Shown here piece by piece: positions 14,231 to 26,415 of a stretch of 64,000 nt of DNA. The position numbers and the translations under genes are program-made. Position 1 is the first letter of the stretch; the number at the start of each line of letters is the position of its first letter. Below the pieces are notes generated by a model, which ran no database searches, had not been told where the DNA came from, and was given only the letters and a program-made list of their open reading frames with translations. Origin of the DNA: Conidiobolus incongruus B7586 (taxonomy: Eukaryota; Entomophthoromycota; Entomophthoromycetes; Entomophthorales; Conidiobolaceae); contig JNEM01016396.1 of the NCBI GenBank assembly GCA_000697335.1, positions 1-64,000 of the forward strand. Reading direction: 5' to 3'.

Positions 14231-14908
14231 TATATTTAAATATATTTTTATAATTTTGTGCTTTGATTAATTATATTAGATTTATCATTGAATATTCATT
14301 ATTAAGATCATGTGTATGGATTGGTGATTAGAATGTAAAATTGTATATAATCATAAATTTATAATAGTAAGGATCAAACAAATCACATATTTGTTATTTG
14401 AAAAGTATTCCTAATATATTTAACATTCATCAATTTAATATTAATTATAATTTATAAATATACTTCAATCATTTTATTAAATAATACATTTTTAATTTGA
14501 TAATAGAAGACATGAAGATAATATCTATTGAATCAAATTAATTCAAATATATATTTATTTTTACTAATATCAATTTAAACTTGAACTATGATTAGATAAA
14601 AAAATATTAGGTAATTGAACTGATGTCATCAAAAGTAAAAAGCTTAATTCAAAATAACTAGGTTTATAACTAATATTAAATAAATGAACATAATTGCTAA
14701 AAAATTTTTGACATAAATATGTTTAAATTAAGAATATATGAGTTAAATTTGGTATTTAATAAAATTAAATATTTTAATATTGTCATTATTTGAAATTTTA
14801 TATATCATTTATAATATATATATATTCAATTTTAGAAAAATAAAAATTCTAAATTATTTAAATGACTTAATAATATTAAAATTTTAATATTACTCTGTAT
14901 TTTTAATA

Positions 14909-16186
14909 ATGGGAATTTTTTGTGATTAAAAATAAATAAACATTTGAATATATGATATATAAAAATAAATATATAATATAAATTTAATAGTTTCTTTTAT
15001 TATTAATAACTTTTTGTTATACTTTTAGTAAACTTCTAACACTTAAAAAACAGTTCTTTTTATTAAAAACTGAAATTTAATGTTTCACAAACTAATTAAA
15101 TTTTCTTGTAGAAATTTTCTTTCCTACAAGCTGGTTTTTTAATTACCTAAAGTAATTATAATCACATAGGTTATAATCAAAGGAATATACTAGATGTGGT
15201 AGTTTTTTCTAGTTATTTTTAATTAGAAAGTTTTTTACAGCTTTAGATTTATGTATTTTATAATTATCATGTAAAATAATAGGTTTTTTTAAATTATATT
15301 GAGAACACCAATTAAAAATACTTTTATTTAAAAAAACAATATATAGTTTATTATTAATTGATTTTCTTTTAAAAACTAAATAAGAATAGCATATACTATT
15401 ATAATTTATTATAATAATTAACATTCACTTATTAACAAAGTGTTTATTTAAAGGGATTTATAGAGGGGGTTAATTTAACTTAATCTAACATTTTGATTTG
15501 TGTTTTAATAAAGGATTATACATAAGGATTTAAGATTCATCAATTATAATTATTTGCTGTAAAAGTTTAGGCTTCTAGTAATATTTCAATAGGTTTTATT
15601 TAACAATAGCTACTCTAGCTTTTTTTTAAGTTTTAGTTAAATTATAAAGTACCTATTTTATATTTTTATTTATTAATTTTAGTTTAAACTTTAAAATATA
15701 TAAAATACTTATAAAACTAATATTAAAGTGCTTAGATAATTCTTTAACTAAAATAAAAAGGTGCTTTTCAATATATTTTTTTACTCTATTTACAATTAAA
15801 AGAGTAATAGTTAAAGTTAGTTTTCTAGATTTTAACAGGTTTTAAATAGTTTCTCTTTTAGTTTTAAAGTAATTTACCTAGTGATAAATTGTTGATTTAA
15901 ATAATACTTTATTATTAAAAGCTGCTTGTAAATTTTATAATTTTAGAAGGTTTATAGTTAAGTTTTACTAATACCAAAATAAAAAACTTTTGATGATTAC
16001 TATTTAGTTTAAGCATGATTAAATTAAACAACCAATTTTAAAAAGTTAATTTTTTAATCAAAAAAACTAATATATATATATATATATATATATTAAAAAT
16101 ATATAATTTCCTATTAACTTTGTATATATTTATTTATTTCAAACTAATAATATGTTTGAAAAATCAGAAATTAAAAAATTTCCTAT
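14909..16186 (-). mobile_element. Tc1/mariner-type DNA transposon, full length but decayed (copy 2)
   Basis: A 1,278-bp element, typical for the superfamily. The ends are imperfect inverted repeats (ATGGGAATTTTTT left, AAAAAATTTCCTAT right), and each is flanked by TA, the family's target duplication (14907–14908 and 16187–16188). The minus strand reads as a broken transposase. Near 15650–15860 a helix-turn-helix-like stretch (SRKLTL, then VKELSKHFNIS) is visible. At about 15210–15290 there is LHDNYKIHKSKAVKNFL, matching the second-Asp block of the DDE/D domain. At about 15164–15202 LPHLVYSFDYNP resembles the usual PPYSPDLNP block. Several stops and frame changes make it inactive. A subterminal AT tract (about 16069–16092) is shared with the sister copies. 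Confidence 0.85.
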
Positions 16187-16636
16187 TATTTCAAATTCAA
16201 GGTAATATTATTTTTTTAAGTTTGAATTATTATTTAGTTGATTACAAATATTCATGCATTCTTTCAAGTTAATTTTGGGAAATTGCACCTCAAATGCTAA
16301 ATGCAGTAATTAAAATCATTTATAATATACTTATAAATAGTACTTTTATACAAAATATTTTGATTTAAAACAATTGAAAATCTACAATCTGATTATATTT
16401 ATTTATAATTTGTATATTGACAAAAAAATATTTTTCATACAATTTAAGAGAAATTGCTTTATTGATCAAAAATTTATTTTGTAATTTAAATTTATCCAAT
16501 TAAAATCACGTCATAAATAAAATATATCGAAGTAAACAAATAATCATCAGTTGAGTGTAAATAGGTAATAAAATAAATAAGTTTCATTAGTTTTATAAAT
16601 ATTAATTAAAACAATTAAGTTAGATTTTTAGGGTAG
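16187..16636. other. spacer downstream of the S9 peptidase gene
   Basis: 450 bases between copy 2 of the transposon and the peptidase stop codon. AT-rich, with nothing recognised. It probably includes the peptidase 3' untranslated region. Confidence 0.5.
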
Positions 16637-18661
16637 CTAGGCAGCGAAGCGACGAGTCCATTCAATGGTTTCATTCATGAAACGGATCAAGTTAGCAGAG
16701 CCACTGACACCGTGACCTTCATCAGGGAAGTAAAGGAGACGGGAAGGAATACCCTTGCGTTGGAGGACAGTGAAAGCAGCCAAGGCTTCACCATCAACGA
16801 TACGATAGTCATTTTGACCTTGGACAACGAGAGTGGGAGTCTTCCAATTCTTGATGTAAGTGTCAGGAGACCATCTTCTGTAGGAGGCTTCATTTTCCAT
16901 GGGAGTACCCTTGAAATCGTATTCGGGGAACCAGAGTTCATCAGTAGAGAAGTAGGTGTGGTAGGTATCCATCTTACCATTGCACATGACGATACACTTG
17001 AAGCGATCAGTGTGGCCATTGATCCAGTTACCCATGTAACCACCATATGAGGTACCAACAGAGCAAGCTCTATTGCCATCAGCCCAAGAATATTTATTAA
17101 TGAGAGCATCTAAACCTTTCATCAAATCTTCATAAGGATAGGTACCCCAGTTATCACGGATGGTGTTAGTGAAGTTTTGACCGAAACCAGTGGAACCATG
17201 GAAGTTAACAGCGAGGACAATACGACCAGCACCAGTGTGAACATTGAAGTTGTGGTTGGTGGACCAGCGGTCTTGGTAAGCACTTTGAGGACCACCGTGG
17301 ATAATCAAACTGATGGGGTATTTCTTAGAGGGATCAAAATTGATGGGCTTAAGGAGGAAAGCATGAACTTTTTCATTGAAAGCACCATTAAACCAGAAAT
17401 CTTCAACATCAGCTAAGTAAATACCCTTGAATTTTTCTTCATTAGCCTTGGTCAATTGAGTGAATTCAGATCCATCCAATTTAACAGTGTAAATATCATT
17501 AGGGTAGGCAATGGAGGAAACGGAGAAAACAAGCTTGTCATTGCCAAGAAGGGAAACACCAGAGGCAGCACGATCTTTAGTTAAGGCATTAATCTTACCA
17601 GAGGCAATATCAATGGAGAAAATCTTAGTTCTAGCGGTTTCTTGAGCAGTAACGATGAGCTTGGAGCTATCAGCAGAAAAAACTAAAGAATTTGGACTGC
17701 GGTCCCATTCAGGAACTAAAAACTTCTTGGACTTATCTTTCAAGTTATAGAGAACAATGCTGTTCTTGTCAGATTCGTACTTAGGGGTGTTCATTTGTAA
17801 CCAAGCGAGGGTCTTACCATCCTTGGAGAAGGTGGGTTGAGTAGCAGCACCATGGTTGTCCAAGGTCAAATCTTGAGGAGCAGCGGAACCATCAATGGGG
17901 ACGAGGTAGATGTTTTGTTCGGTTTCCCAGGCTTGATCAACACCAGGCTTCTTAGCACCGAAGGCAACAGTGTTGCCATCAGGAGAGATTTGGTAATCGC
18001 TGGGACCACCAGTGTAATCAACAGGAGATTCCAAACCAGTATCCTTTAACAAGTTGACAGCTTTTCCAGCTTGCTTCAAACCAATAGGGCTAGAAGCATC
18101 CTTGTCCAATTGAACAGAGAACAATTGAGTAAGACCACGCTTGACAAAGTGATCCCAGTGTCTGACCATTAATTGATCATAAACTAAAGCGGTGTCGAAT
18201 TTCTTATCTGGATCAGGACTATCGACGTAAGCAGCGGCAACAATGCGATTGGTGGCAGCATTATATTTGAAAGAAGAGATAGGATAAGTGATGTTTACTA
18301 GGAGTTCTGGAGTAGCCTTCTTGACAGTATCATAGACAAAGATGGCTGATTTGGAAACGAAAGCAAGTTGAGTGTCGCTGATCCAAGAAGCGCCGGAAGC
18401 AGTTCCATTGATGGAGGCAGTGTGAGAAACTGATTGCTTAGTTTCAAGATCCATTAAATAGTATTCGGTGGGCTTCTTGTTGGTCTTAGGATTATACTCA
18501 GCCTTAGAGTAGAAAATGGACTTACCATTAGGACTGGGCAAACCAGCACCAACAGAAACAACAGTAGCCAAATCAGTAGGAGTGAAAGGGCGGAGTTGAG
18601 GCTTAGTAGGGTAATCGGCACTTAAAAAGCCAATCAAGAATATGGAAAATAAATAATTCAT
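16637..18661 (-). CDS. secreted S9 family peptidase, dipeptidyl-peptidase V-like
   Basis: Single exon, 674 residues. The first 15 residues (MNYLFSIFLIGFLSA) form a signal peptide, so the protein should enter the secretory pathway. The middle part (about 30–420) has the repeated aromatic/Asp/Gly pattern of the prolyl-oligopeptidase beta-propeller. The C-terminal alpha/beta-hydrolase domain carries the full triad: Ser538 in GTSYGG, Asp618 in QNDYRIV and His650 in DEGHG. These match fungal DPP V, an extracellular enzyme releasing N-terminal dipeptides. There is no transmembrane anchor after the signal peptide, which argues against DPP IV/DAP2-type membrane forms. Codon choice is G+C-rich compared with neighbours, suggesting high expression. 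A TATA box lies 53–60 bases upstream of the start. The exact substrate range cannot be told from sequence. Confidence 0.93.
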   Translation of the reverse strand: MNYLFSIFLIGFLSADYPTKPQLRPFTPTDLATVVSVGAGLPSPNGKSIFYSKAEYNPKTNKKPTEYYLMDLETKQSVSHTASINGTASGASWISDTQLAFVSKSAIFVYDTVKKATPELLVNITYPISSFKYNAATNRIVAAAYVDSPDPDKKFDTALVYDQLMVRHWDHFVKRGLTQLFSVQLDKDASSPIGLKQAGKAVNLLKDTGLESPVDYTGGPSDYQISPDGNTVAFGAKKPGVDQAWETEQNIYLVPIDGSAAPQDLTLDNHGAATQPTFSKDGKTLAWLQMNTPKYESDKNSIVLYNLKDKSKKFLVPEWDRSPNSLVFSADSSKLIVTAQETARTKIFSIDIASGKINALTKDRAASGVSLLGNDKLVFSVSSIAYPNDIYTVKLDGSEFTQLTKANEEKFKGIYLADVEDFWFNGAFNEKVHAFLLKPINFDPSKKYPISLIIHGGPQSAYQDRWSTNHNFNVHTGAGRIVLAVNFHGSTGFGQNFTNTIRDNWGTYPYEDLMKGLDALINKYSWADGNRACSVGTSYGGYMGNWINGHTDRFKCIVMCNGKMDTYHTYFSTDELWFPEYDFKGTPMENEASYRRWSPDTYIKNWKTPTLVVQGQNDYRIVDGEALAAFTVLQRKGIPSRLLYFPDEGHGVSGSANLIRFMNETIEWTRRFAA

Positions 18662-18713
18662 GTTGTTGATCTCTTAAAGAGAAGTAAGAGATCCTACATG
18701 AAATCAGGAGCAG

Positions 18714-18721
18714 TATTTATA
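18714..18721 (-). promoter_or_regulatory. TATA box of the S9 peptidase gene
   Basis: TATAAATA reads on the minus strand 53–60 bases upstream of the ATG. The same octamer stands at the same distance upstream of the RING gene at 24739. Confidence 0.6.
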
Positions 18722-21104
18722 TCACTTGTAAATTCACTTAAATTACGAAATCATCCATTTTATTTATGCTGGATACACATAAATCATGTGAGCATCAAAA
18801 TTCAATTATGTTGAATTGATAATAACCGACTAAGACTTTAAATCAGGTTAATTAAAATTGGAAAAGTCTTCAAAAACTCATATAATAATTCTAGCTTTTT
18901 AGTATATAAAATTAAATATAAGTAAATAGAATAAAACAGCTTACTTAATAACTTTATAAAAATGGTTTCGTTTAATTTAACAGACTTTAGTTTCAAAAAT
19001 GCATATGCAGTGATTACCCAACTCTTCCAATTAAGCATTCTTTACCAAAAATAGTATTTAAGATTCAATTAGTATCTGAATGTAATTTCTAATCAATTTC
19101 AATTCTATAACTAACAGGTTTATTCTTAATTTCTCAAATAATTAATAAGTATACCACATTATGCAAAGTCACTAGAATGTTTGTTTTAATATTTAAAAAA
19201 TCAAATTTTATTATATTTAAAGTCCTATTATTTAAAATTCTTGTGTGTGTTTTTATACATAATAAAAACAATACAAATACCTTTAATGAAATCAAGTGCA
19301 TTAATTATCTTCAATTTTATGCACTCCTAAACCATGGTCTTTTAAATGGAAAAATAATTACCAGATCATATGAATTATGTGTAAGTGAAAAATTTAAATA
19401 ACCTGATCATTAAAAATTATTTTCTTTAACAAATTATAAATCATAATTCATCTATTTAGAATAAAACAATAAATTTAGTAAGCTTAGATCATATGAATTT
19501 GGTTTTAACATAATTATATTAGTTAATTATAGGATTCTTTAAGAGAATTTTTCACAAGAACATATGATGAGATTACTAGGAATTTTTAAATGATTATTAT
19601 AATGAGAGTTGCTATATTGACTATATATCCTTAATTTTCAATCGATTATCTATAATATTTTTCCCTCAAATAACAACATAGATAATTATGAGAAATGTAT
19701 ATGAAAATTATGACAAATTTCTTTTTTAAATTATGTGATAAAAGTCAAACATTTAATAATTTTCTAAATGAATTTAAATTAATTTTCTCATTTCATTTAT
19801 AATATTTAAAAATTAAATTGAAATTATTAAATTTTAAGGATTTTAATTGTATTTCAATATGTAATTTTAATGTATGGTAATTTGCTTGAATAAACTCGGA
19901 TTCAGTAATATATATTTTTATTTTATTCTTAGAAATCTTAGCATAAGATACTGTATATAAACTTAATTAATATAATGAAATTATGAACTCTTCATTATTT
20001 TTGATTAAATGCATCAATTCTGGTTTTAATCACTTGAATCATTTGGAAATTGAGATAATATAAGTAAATATCGAATTATTATTCAGATAATTTGTAGACC
20101 AGGCATTTAAGTCTGATATTTAAGCAAAGTGTATCTATGTATCAACAAAAGATCATTTATTTAATATAAATTATTCAAGTTGAATGATTGGTAATTATGA
20201 AATTTAATCATAGTAGCTATTTATAAATTTTTTAACTTCAAGGGTAATAATTCTATGAAACAAATAGATACTTTAGATATATTCTTTATATTCAAATAAT
20301 TTAGGTTGATTTATAAGTAATGTTTATTAATTGAATATCAATCAGTGATTTTTTGTACTCCATTACCTTTATATTTTATAATCTATATATAATTTTATCT
20401 ATTTTATTCAAAAACATCTTATAAACTAACAATTTCAATTAACTTTTCATATAATAATATTGAATTTCAAATAAATAAACCTTATTAAAAATATTTCTAT
20501 TTATAAGCTTTTCTTTGGTTTTTAGTATTTAATTAAATATTTAATAATATGCTGAATATGTCATCTTTCATAACTTATATTCTATAACTATATTTAATTC
20601 CAAATAATATAAAATGAAATATATTATTGTTATTATTATCTAACTTAAATAGCTCTGATTATATTTTGCTGCTAATATATACTATTAAGTTGATATTTTA
20701 TTATATCATTTTAAATATTAGCTGTAAGCTAAAAATATTAACCCCATATAAATTACAATTAAACTCTAATTCCACTTAGTTTTTGATTTCAAACTTTAAA
20801 TTATTTTAAAGTTTTTAGGTAAAAATATTTAATTTTAAATAAAGTATAATTCTAAATAATATAATTATTTAGAAATTTTAAAATATAAAATTATTTGGAA
20901 TATTGGATAAAAACTCAATTATAAATATATTCTTTTGATTTTTTAAAAGATAATAATGAATTAAATAGTATTTAAAGTATTATTATTGATAATACCAAAT
21001 TTAATTGTTTTAAAGTTATCTCTGGATCTATATAAGAATAATTTTAAATTATTCAAATCATTTATCAAAATATTAAAAATAAAATCCAACAATGAAATAT
21101 ATAT

Positions 21105-21510
21105 TGTCGTGAATCGGGAGGTCAGATAGCCATTCAACTTTAACCCTCCGTCATGATTCTGAATGTAATCCACTCACAAATACCAGGCACAACTCTTGCG
21201 CAATGGAAAATTTCAGATTATAACAGGAGTTTCAATACATTAACAAAGGACTAACCACACTATAAAATAGTCACTGGACACCTATTCGCTCAGGGACCAT
21301 CTCAATCAGAGCCAAGCCCTACACCTTGATATTTTGATAAAATCCTTTAAAGTATCCCGTTAGTGGTCCTTGGCCTCTTTTATCGAATCTACGTGATCTT
21401 TATTGCAAGTCTACTTTCTAGAAAACCTGCAATATATATAATTTAAACTTTTCTTGAATAGTGTTACATAGCTTTTGATCTCTTGGACCTAAATCTCAAA
21501 ATTAGTAACA
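21105..21510 (+). mobile_element. possible solo LTR (G+C-richer non-coding island)
   Basis: About 400 bases clearly richer in G+C than the flanks, non-coding in all frames. It opens TGTCGTGAATCGGGAGG and can be closed at TTAGTAACA, giving the TG…CA ends of a long terminal repeat. An internal TATAAAATAG lies near 21260. The opening GGGAGG-type motif recalls Ty3/Gypsy LTRs. No clean target duplication was found, and no internal region is present, so it would be an old solo LTR. It could also be an unidentified RNA gene. Confidence 0.35.
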
Positions 21511-22610
21511 AGATAATACTGTTTGATAAAAAATGTAAAAGTAAAATTAAGTGAAGTCTTATTATATATATAATTAAGGGTTGTTTAATAAAATAAACCA
21601 ATAATTTGAATTAAAAATATATTTTATTGATGCAATTAAGATAAAACTAATATGAATTTTGAATATAAGATTTAAATTAAATTAATTTTAAATCTTATTA
21701 TTATTCAAAAATGGATTGAAATACCAACAATGATCAAAGTATACTACTTAATTAATAGTTAATAACCAGTCTTTTAAAATTGAAACTGAGGCTTACTTAT
21801 TTGGAATCTTTGGACTTTATTGAAAACTTAATCAAGCTTAATTATAAATATTTATCAATCCATTATAATTATAATAGAGTTAAATAATCAAATAAAATAG
21901 ATATTCTTTATAGCTTTTTAAATATATTATATATTTATTTTTTTTTTCAATCTTGATAAAATACTAATTGTTTATTGATTTATATTCTTATATTTTAATC
22001 ATTTAATGATATCAAATTAAATATTAACTTTACATCATTTATTTAGTCAATCTATACCCAAATAGCTCTTTATTAATGATCAAATAAGAATTGTCAGTTA
22101 TAGTCATTATTATTCTGATAATTTGTCCAAGTTTAAGACTTTTTCATAATAGCTATTTTTCAAGGTTAATATGAATTATTCAGACCAAATGAAGTGTTTG
22201 AATATATAGATCTTTTAGATTATATTATTTAATTACAATATTTCATTAAGCTATATTTGCTTATATTTTTGATTTATGAATAAATTTTCATTTTATGACA
22301 GCTCGTTCAACCTCGATATATTGTCACTAATATTATTTCATATAATGAATATTATATTCTCCATTCAGTAATATTACAATTATTAAACCAAATATATTTT
22401 TAAAATTAACTTATTAGTTTTTAGATGAAATTTGGATCTTATATAATTCTTCAAACTCTCAAGTATTATAGTAGAATTTAACTAAAAAAATCACTTTGAT
22501 ATAGCTGTGAATAATATAAATAGTCTATATATGGTTAATATTACTCAATTTCAATATAATTCATTCAGTTTACAATTCAAATTTATATTAATTTTAATAT
22601 CTTTTTGACA

Positions 22611-22611
<1 letters not shown>

Positions 22612-22642
<31 letters not shown>
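22612..22642. repeat. (TA)n microsatellite
   Basis: Fifteen uninterrupted TA units in spacer. Confidence 0.9.
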
Positions 22643-22644
<2 letters not shown>

Positions 22645-23421
22645 TATATCCTTTAAATATATATCAATATGTAAATTTAAAGTTAAGATTTTGAAATAAT
22701 ATGATATTATTATAAATAATTCAATTTATCATTATTAATTTTAATAATAATAATAATATTTTTATTTATACCTCATATTTATAATAATTTAAGGTTAAAT
22801 TTAAATCAAAGTAAATTATTAAATTTATTCAAAAAATGAATATTTATATTATTATAATAGTGATATTAAATTACCATTAGCTAAGTACTTTGTATATTTC
22901 CAATATTACTCAAACTTGGTAGACATAAGAAATGAATATATGAATATTAAATAACTTGATTTATATTTTTTGGAATAATAAATCAATTAATTGATTCAAT
23001 TAATATTAACTTGATAAATTATCTAATTTCATTTATATATTATATATTTCTTTATCAAAATTTATATTTATCTATCTATTTTGATTATTACAAATTAAGT
23101 ACATTTTTATTAAAATTTGAGCTCATAATATAAAAATTATTTTTAATTATTAATAATCATATTATAATAATTTTTAAAAATTATAAGTTAATAAAATTAA
23201 TTCATAATATTATATTGATTTAATTATTTAATTATTTATTATTTTAAAATTTCAAATTATTTTCACAATATTTTCCATAAGTTTTTTTGTTAAATTTATC
23301 CCAACATTAAAATTCTTAGTAAATAAATACTAATATACTACTCAGTAATCAATTTAATATATTAAAATTTTAATCCAATATTATTTTTTTAAAATTGAAT
23401 ATATTATAAATAATAATATTA

Positions 23422-24542
<1,121 letters not shown>

Positions 24543-24676
24543 ATGATTCGAATTAGTTTCTAATTTGTCAAATCACCCTCTTGGTCAATGGATTAAACAA
24601 ACTTAAAATGGCATTAATCTCAAATCCAAATTAAGGTTTAGGTAATAAAGCAATCATCCGCATATAGTCAAACTCA

Positions 24677-24684
24677 TATAAATA
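24677..24684 (+). promoter_or_regulatory. TATA box of the RING-H2 gene
   Basis: TATAAATA followed by CG lies 55–62 bases upstream of the ATG at 24739. It sits in the 196-base gap after the GDP-L-fucose synthase gene. Confidence 0.55.
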
Positions 24685-24738
24685 CGTTGAATACCTTTTA
24701 ATATTATATCGTGTTCTTTAATTTTTTGATGTTCTAAA

Positions 24739-26340
24739 ATGAAATGGTGCTTAATAATGTTGCTAGTACTATTTCAATCTCATTTATTGTTGGGATATTG
24801 GGAAAAATTCCAGTTCAGAATGAATTTAAACTGTCAAAATATTAGTAGTCAAGATTATTCTAGCTGTTTGAACAATCAATTCGACAATGTGATTAAGACT
24901 AACACCATTATTAATAACGATATACTGACAACTAGTGTAACAAATTCTCCGAATAAGATTCAAAATTGGTATATTTTAGATTTATTATTAGCTTGCAATG
25001 CTCAAATAACTAGAGATCAAGTGAATAGTATAGTCAGAAGAAATGAAAAAAATGAACTGATGGGATATTTACAATGTTCCAATTCATGTCCAATCCATAA
25101 TCAACTCTCATTAGCCAATGTAACTAGTATCAAATACTTCATGGTACTTATTGAAGACTGTGAAAGTAAAATTCCAAAGAGTTTTATCAGTGATCAAGTA
25201 ATTATACCGATATCAGGACAACTGAATTTCAAATATTATTGGAATAATCTTGTCAACTATACTATCAAGTATAATCTTGATATTAATAACTATAACTTAG
25301 TTCATATCACTTTAAACCCATATCAATCCAATGCATTAATATTGATCTTAGTGGTCATCCTGATTTGTTTTATTGTACTTTTGGTAGTGTTTTTAAGTTG
25401 TATGGTTAGATTTAGGAAAAAGCCGGACCAAGAGTACTCATCTGTAGATATTATTAGCGATTATCATACCATGTACAATAACGGTGCTAACGGTTCGATA
25501 ACAATCTCTCTAGACGACAAGGAAATCAAAATACGATCAGAGATCCAGGAATCACGCCTAAAAAGCTTAGAAGGAGAGATGAATGAAGTTTTTGAGGAGC
25601 TGAGCAATAAGTCCAAGATTTCAGGAGAGGCAGAGGGTGATAGCCATAGCATTCCAATTACCAAACAACCATCGATTGGTATATCAGATTATAGTATCAA
25701 TATTAATCAATTGATCAATCCCGACAGTTTCAGTGCCTTATCATCACCAGATTCTGCTACAATTCCAAAACATTTCTCATTTCGGTCACTTTATGACTCT
25801 TCTCTTGGGTCATCACCGAAGAAGTCGTCGCTGAATTTCCCTAAGATGGTTGCCAAAGTGGATCCTATTCCACCAAGATCTACACCGCCGCCACCCTTGA
25901 AAGAGCGATCGCAGCCTCCTTACAAACATACAACTTGTTCCATCTGCTTCTTGGATTATCGCTATGGCGAGAAGGTTCGAAGTTTGACATGTGGACACAC
26001 TTTCCACTTGGATTGTATCGATCAATGGTTAATCAAATATAGCTCCAGCAGATGTCCGGTATGTTACAAAGATCTCAAGTCAAGTATGCTAGGTGGCAGC
26101 AGTTCGAGTCTTCCAATGAAACCATCTCAGAGCAGCAATTCTATCCCAGGTAAAGAACTTCAGCCATCTACGTCGAAAAACACTGGGGCGGGTTTGAGAG
26201 TTGCAAACATTGAATCGAATACATTAGGAGGTTCAAATATTGTAGAGGGCCACAGTTACGATTCGAGTAATAGTAGCCAATTGTCGTTACCAGCATCTCA
26301 TGATAGAAAATATCACAAATTGAACAGATTGCAACAATAG
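24739..26340 (+). CDS. single-pass membrane RING-H2 protein, putative E3 ubiquitin ligase
   Basis: Single exon, 533 residues. The order is a signal peptide (residues 1–19), a luminal or extracellular domain to about 197 with several Cys and N-glycosylation-type sites, a hydrophobic helix at about 198–224, and a long Ser-rich cytosolic part. That part contains a C3H2C3 RING at Cys400, Cys403, Cys418, His420, His423, Cys426, Cys439 and Cys442. RING-H2 domains recruit E2 enzymes, so it probably ubiquitinates membrane or endosomal cargo. The architecture is that of PA-TM-RING proteins (RNF13/GRAIL type), but I cannot see a convincing PA domain in the luminal part, so that name is tentative. The Pro-rich run before the RING may bind partners. 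It is tail-to-tail with the ITFG1-like gene, with 75 bases between the stop codons. Confidence 0.88.
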   Translation: MKWCLIMLLVLFQSHLLLGYWEKFQFRMNLNCQNISSQDYSSCLNNQFDNVIKTNTIINNDILTTSVTNSPNKIQNWYILDLLLACNAQITRDQVNSIVRRNEKNELMGYLQCSNSCPIHNQLSLANVTSIKYFMVLIEDCESKIPKSFISDQVIIPISGQLNFKYYWNNLVNYTIKYNLDINNYNLVHITLNPYQSNALILILVVILICFIVLLVVFLSCMVRFRKKPDQEYSSVDIISDYHTMYNNGANGSITISLDDKEIKIRSEIQESRLKSLEGEMNEVFEELSNKSKISGEAEGDSHSIPITKQPSIGISDYSININQLINPDSFSALSSPDSATIPKHFSFRSLYDSSLGSSPKKSSLNFPKMVAKVDPIPPRSTPPPPLKERSQPPYKHTTCSICFLDYRYGEKVRSLTCGHTFHLDCIDQWLIKYSSSRCPVCYKDLKSSMLGGSSSSLPMKPSQSSNSIPGKELQPSTSKNTGAGLRVANIESNTLGGSNIVEGHSYDSSNSSQLSLPASHDRKYHKLNRLQQ

Positions 26341-26415
26341 AACAATTAGTTTGATATTGAGCATGTAGTTAAAATGATTTATTAATTGAATAAAAATAAT
26401 AAAATACAATGTGAA

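Larger units (their letters stand above)
10269..14908. other. gene-free spacer, 4.6 kb
   Basis: Extremely AT-rich with no supported exon. It holds an AT palindrome (10906–10953), an AAAT tract (11939–11968) and a perfect 12-bp inverted repeat (14161–14230). A patch at about 13640–13850 is less AT-rich, but every frame is interrupted. Confidence 0.5.
18722..23421. other. gene-free spacer, 4.7 kb
   Basis: No supported exon. It contains a G+C-richer island (21105–21510), an AT microsatellite (22612–22642) and otherwise AT-saturated DNA. Short frames (for example 19177–19401 plus) have no family resemblance. Confidence 0.5.

Noticed and set aside
15209-15424. 71-codon minus frame as a gene
   Set aside because: It is a surviving piece of the transposase in Tc1/mariner copy 2, not an independent gene.
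16687-18049. Long frames on the other strand and in other frames of the S9 peptidase gene
   Set aside because: Shadows of a G+C-rich coding exon. They lack motifs.
19177-19401. 74-codon plus frame
   Set aside because: Hydrophobic low-complexity sequence with no homolog that I recognise and no codon-use contrast with spacer.
20961-21173. 70-codon minus frame
   Set aside because: It straddles the border of the LTR-like island at 21105, so the two halves have different composition. Chance frame.
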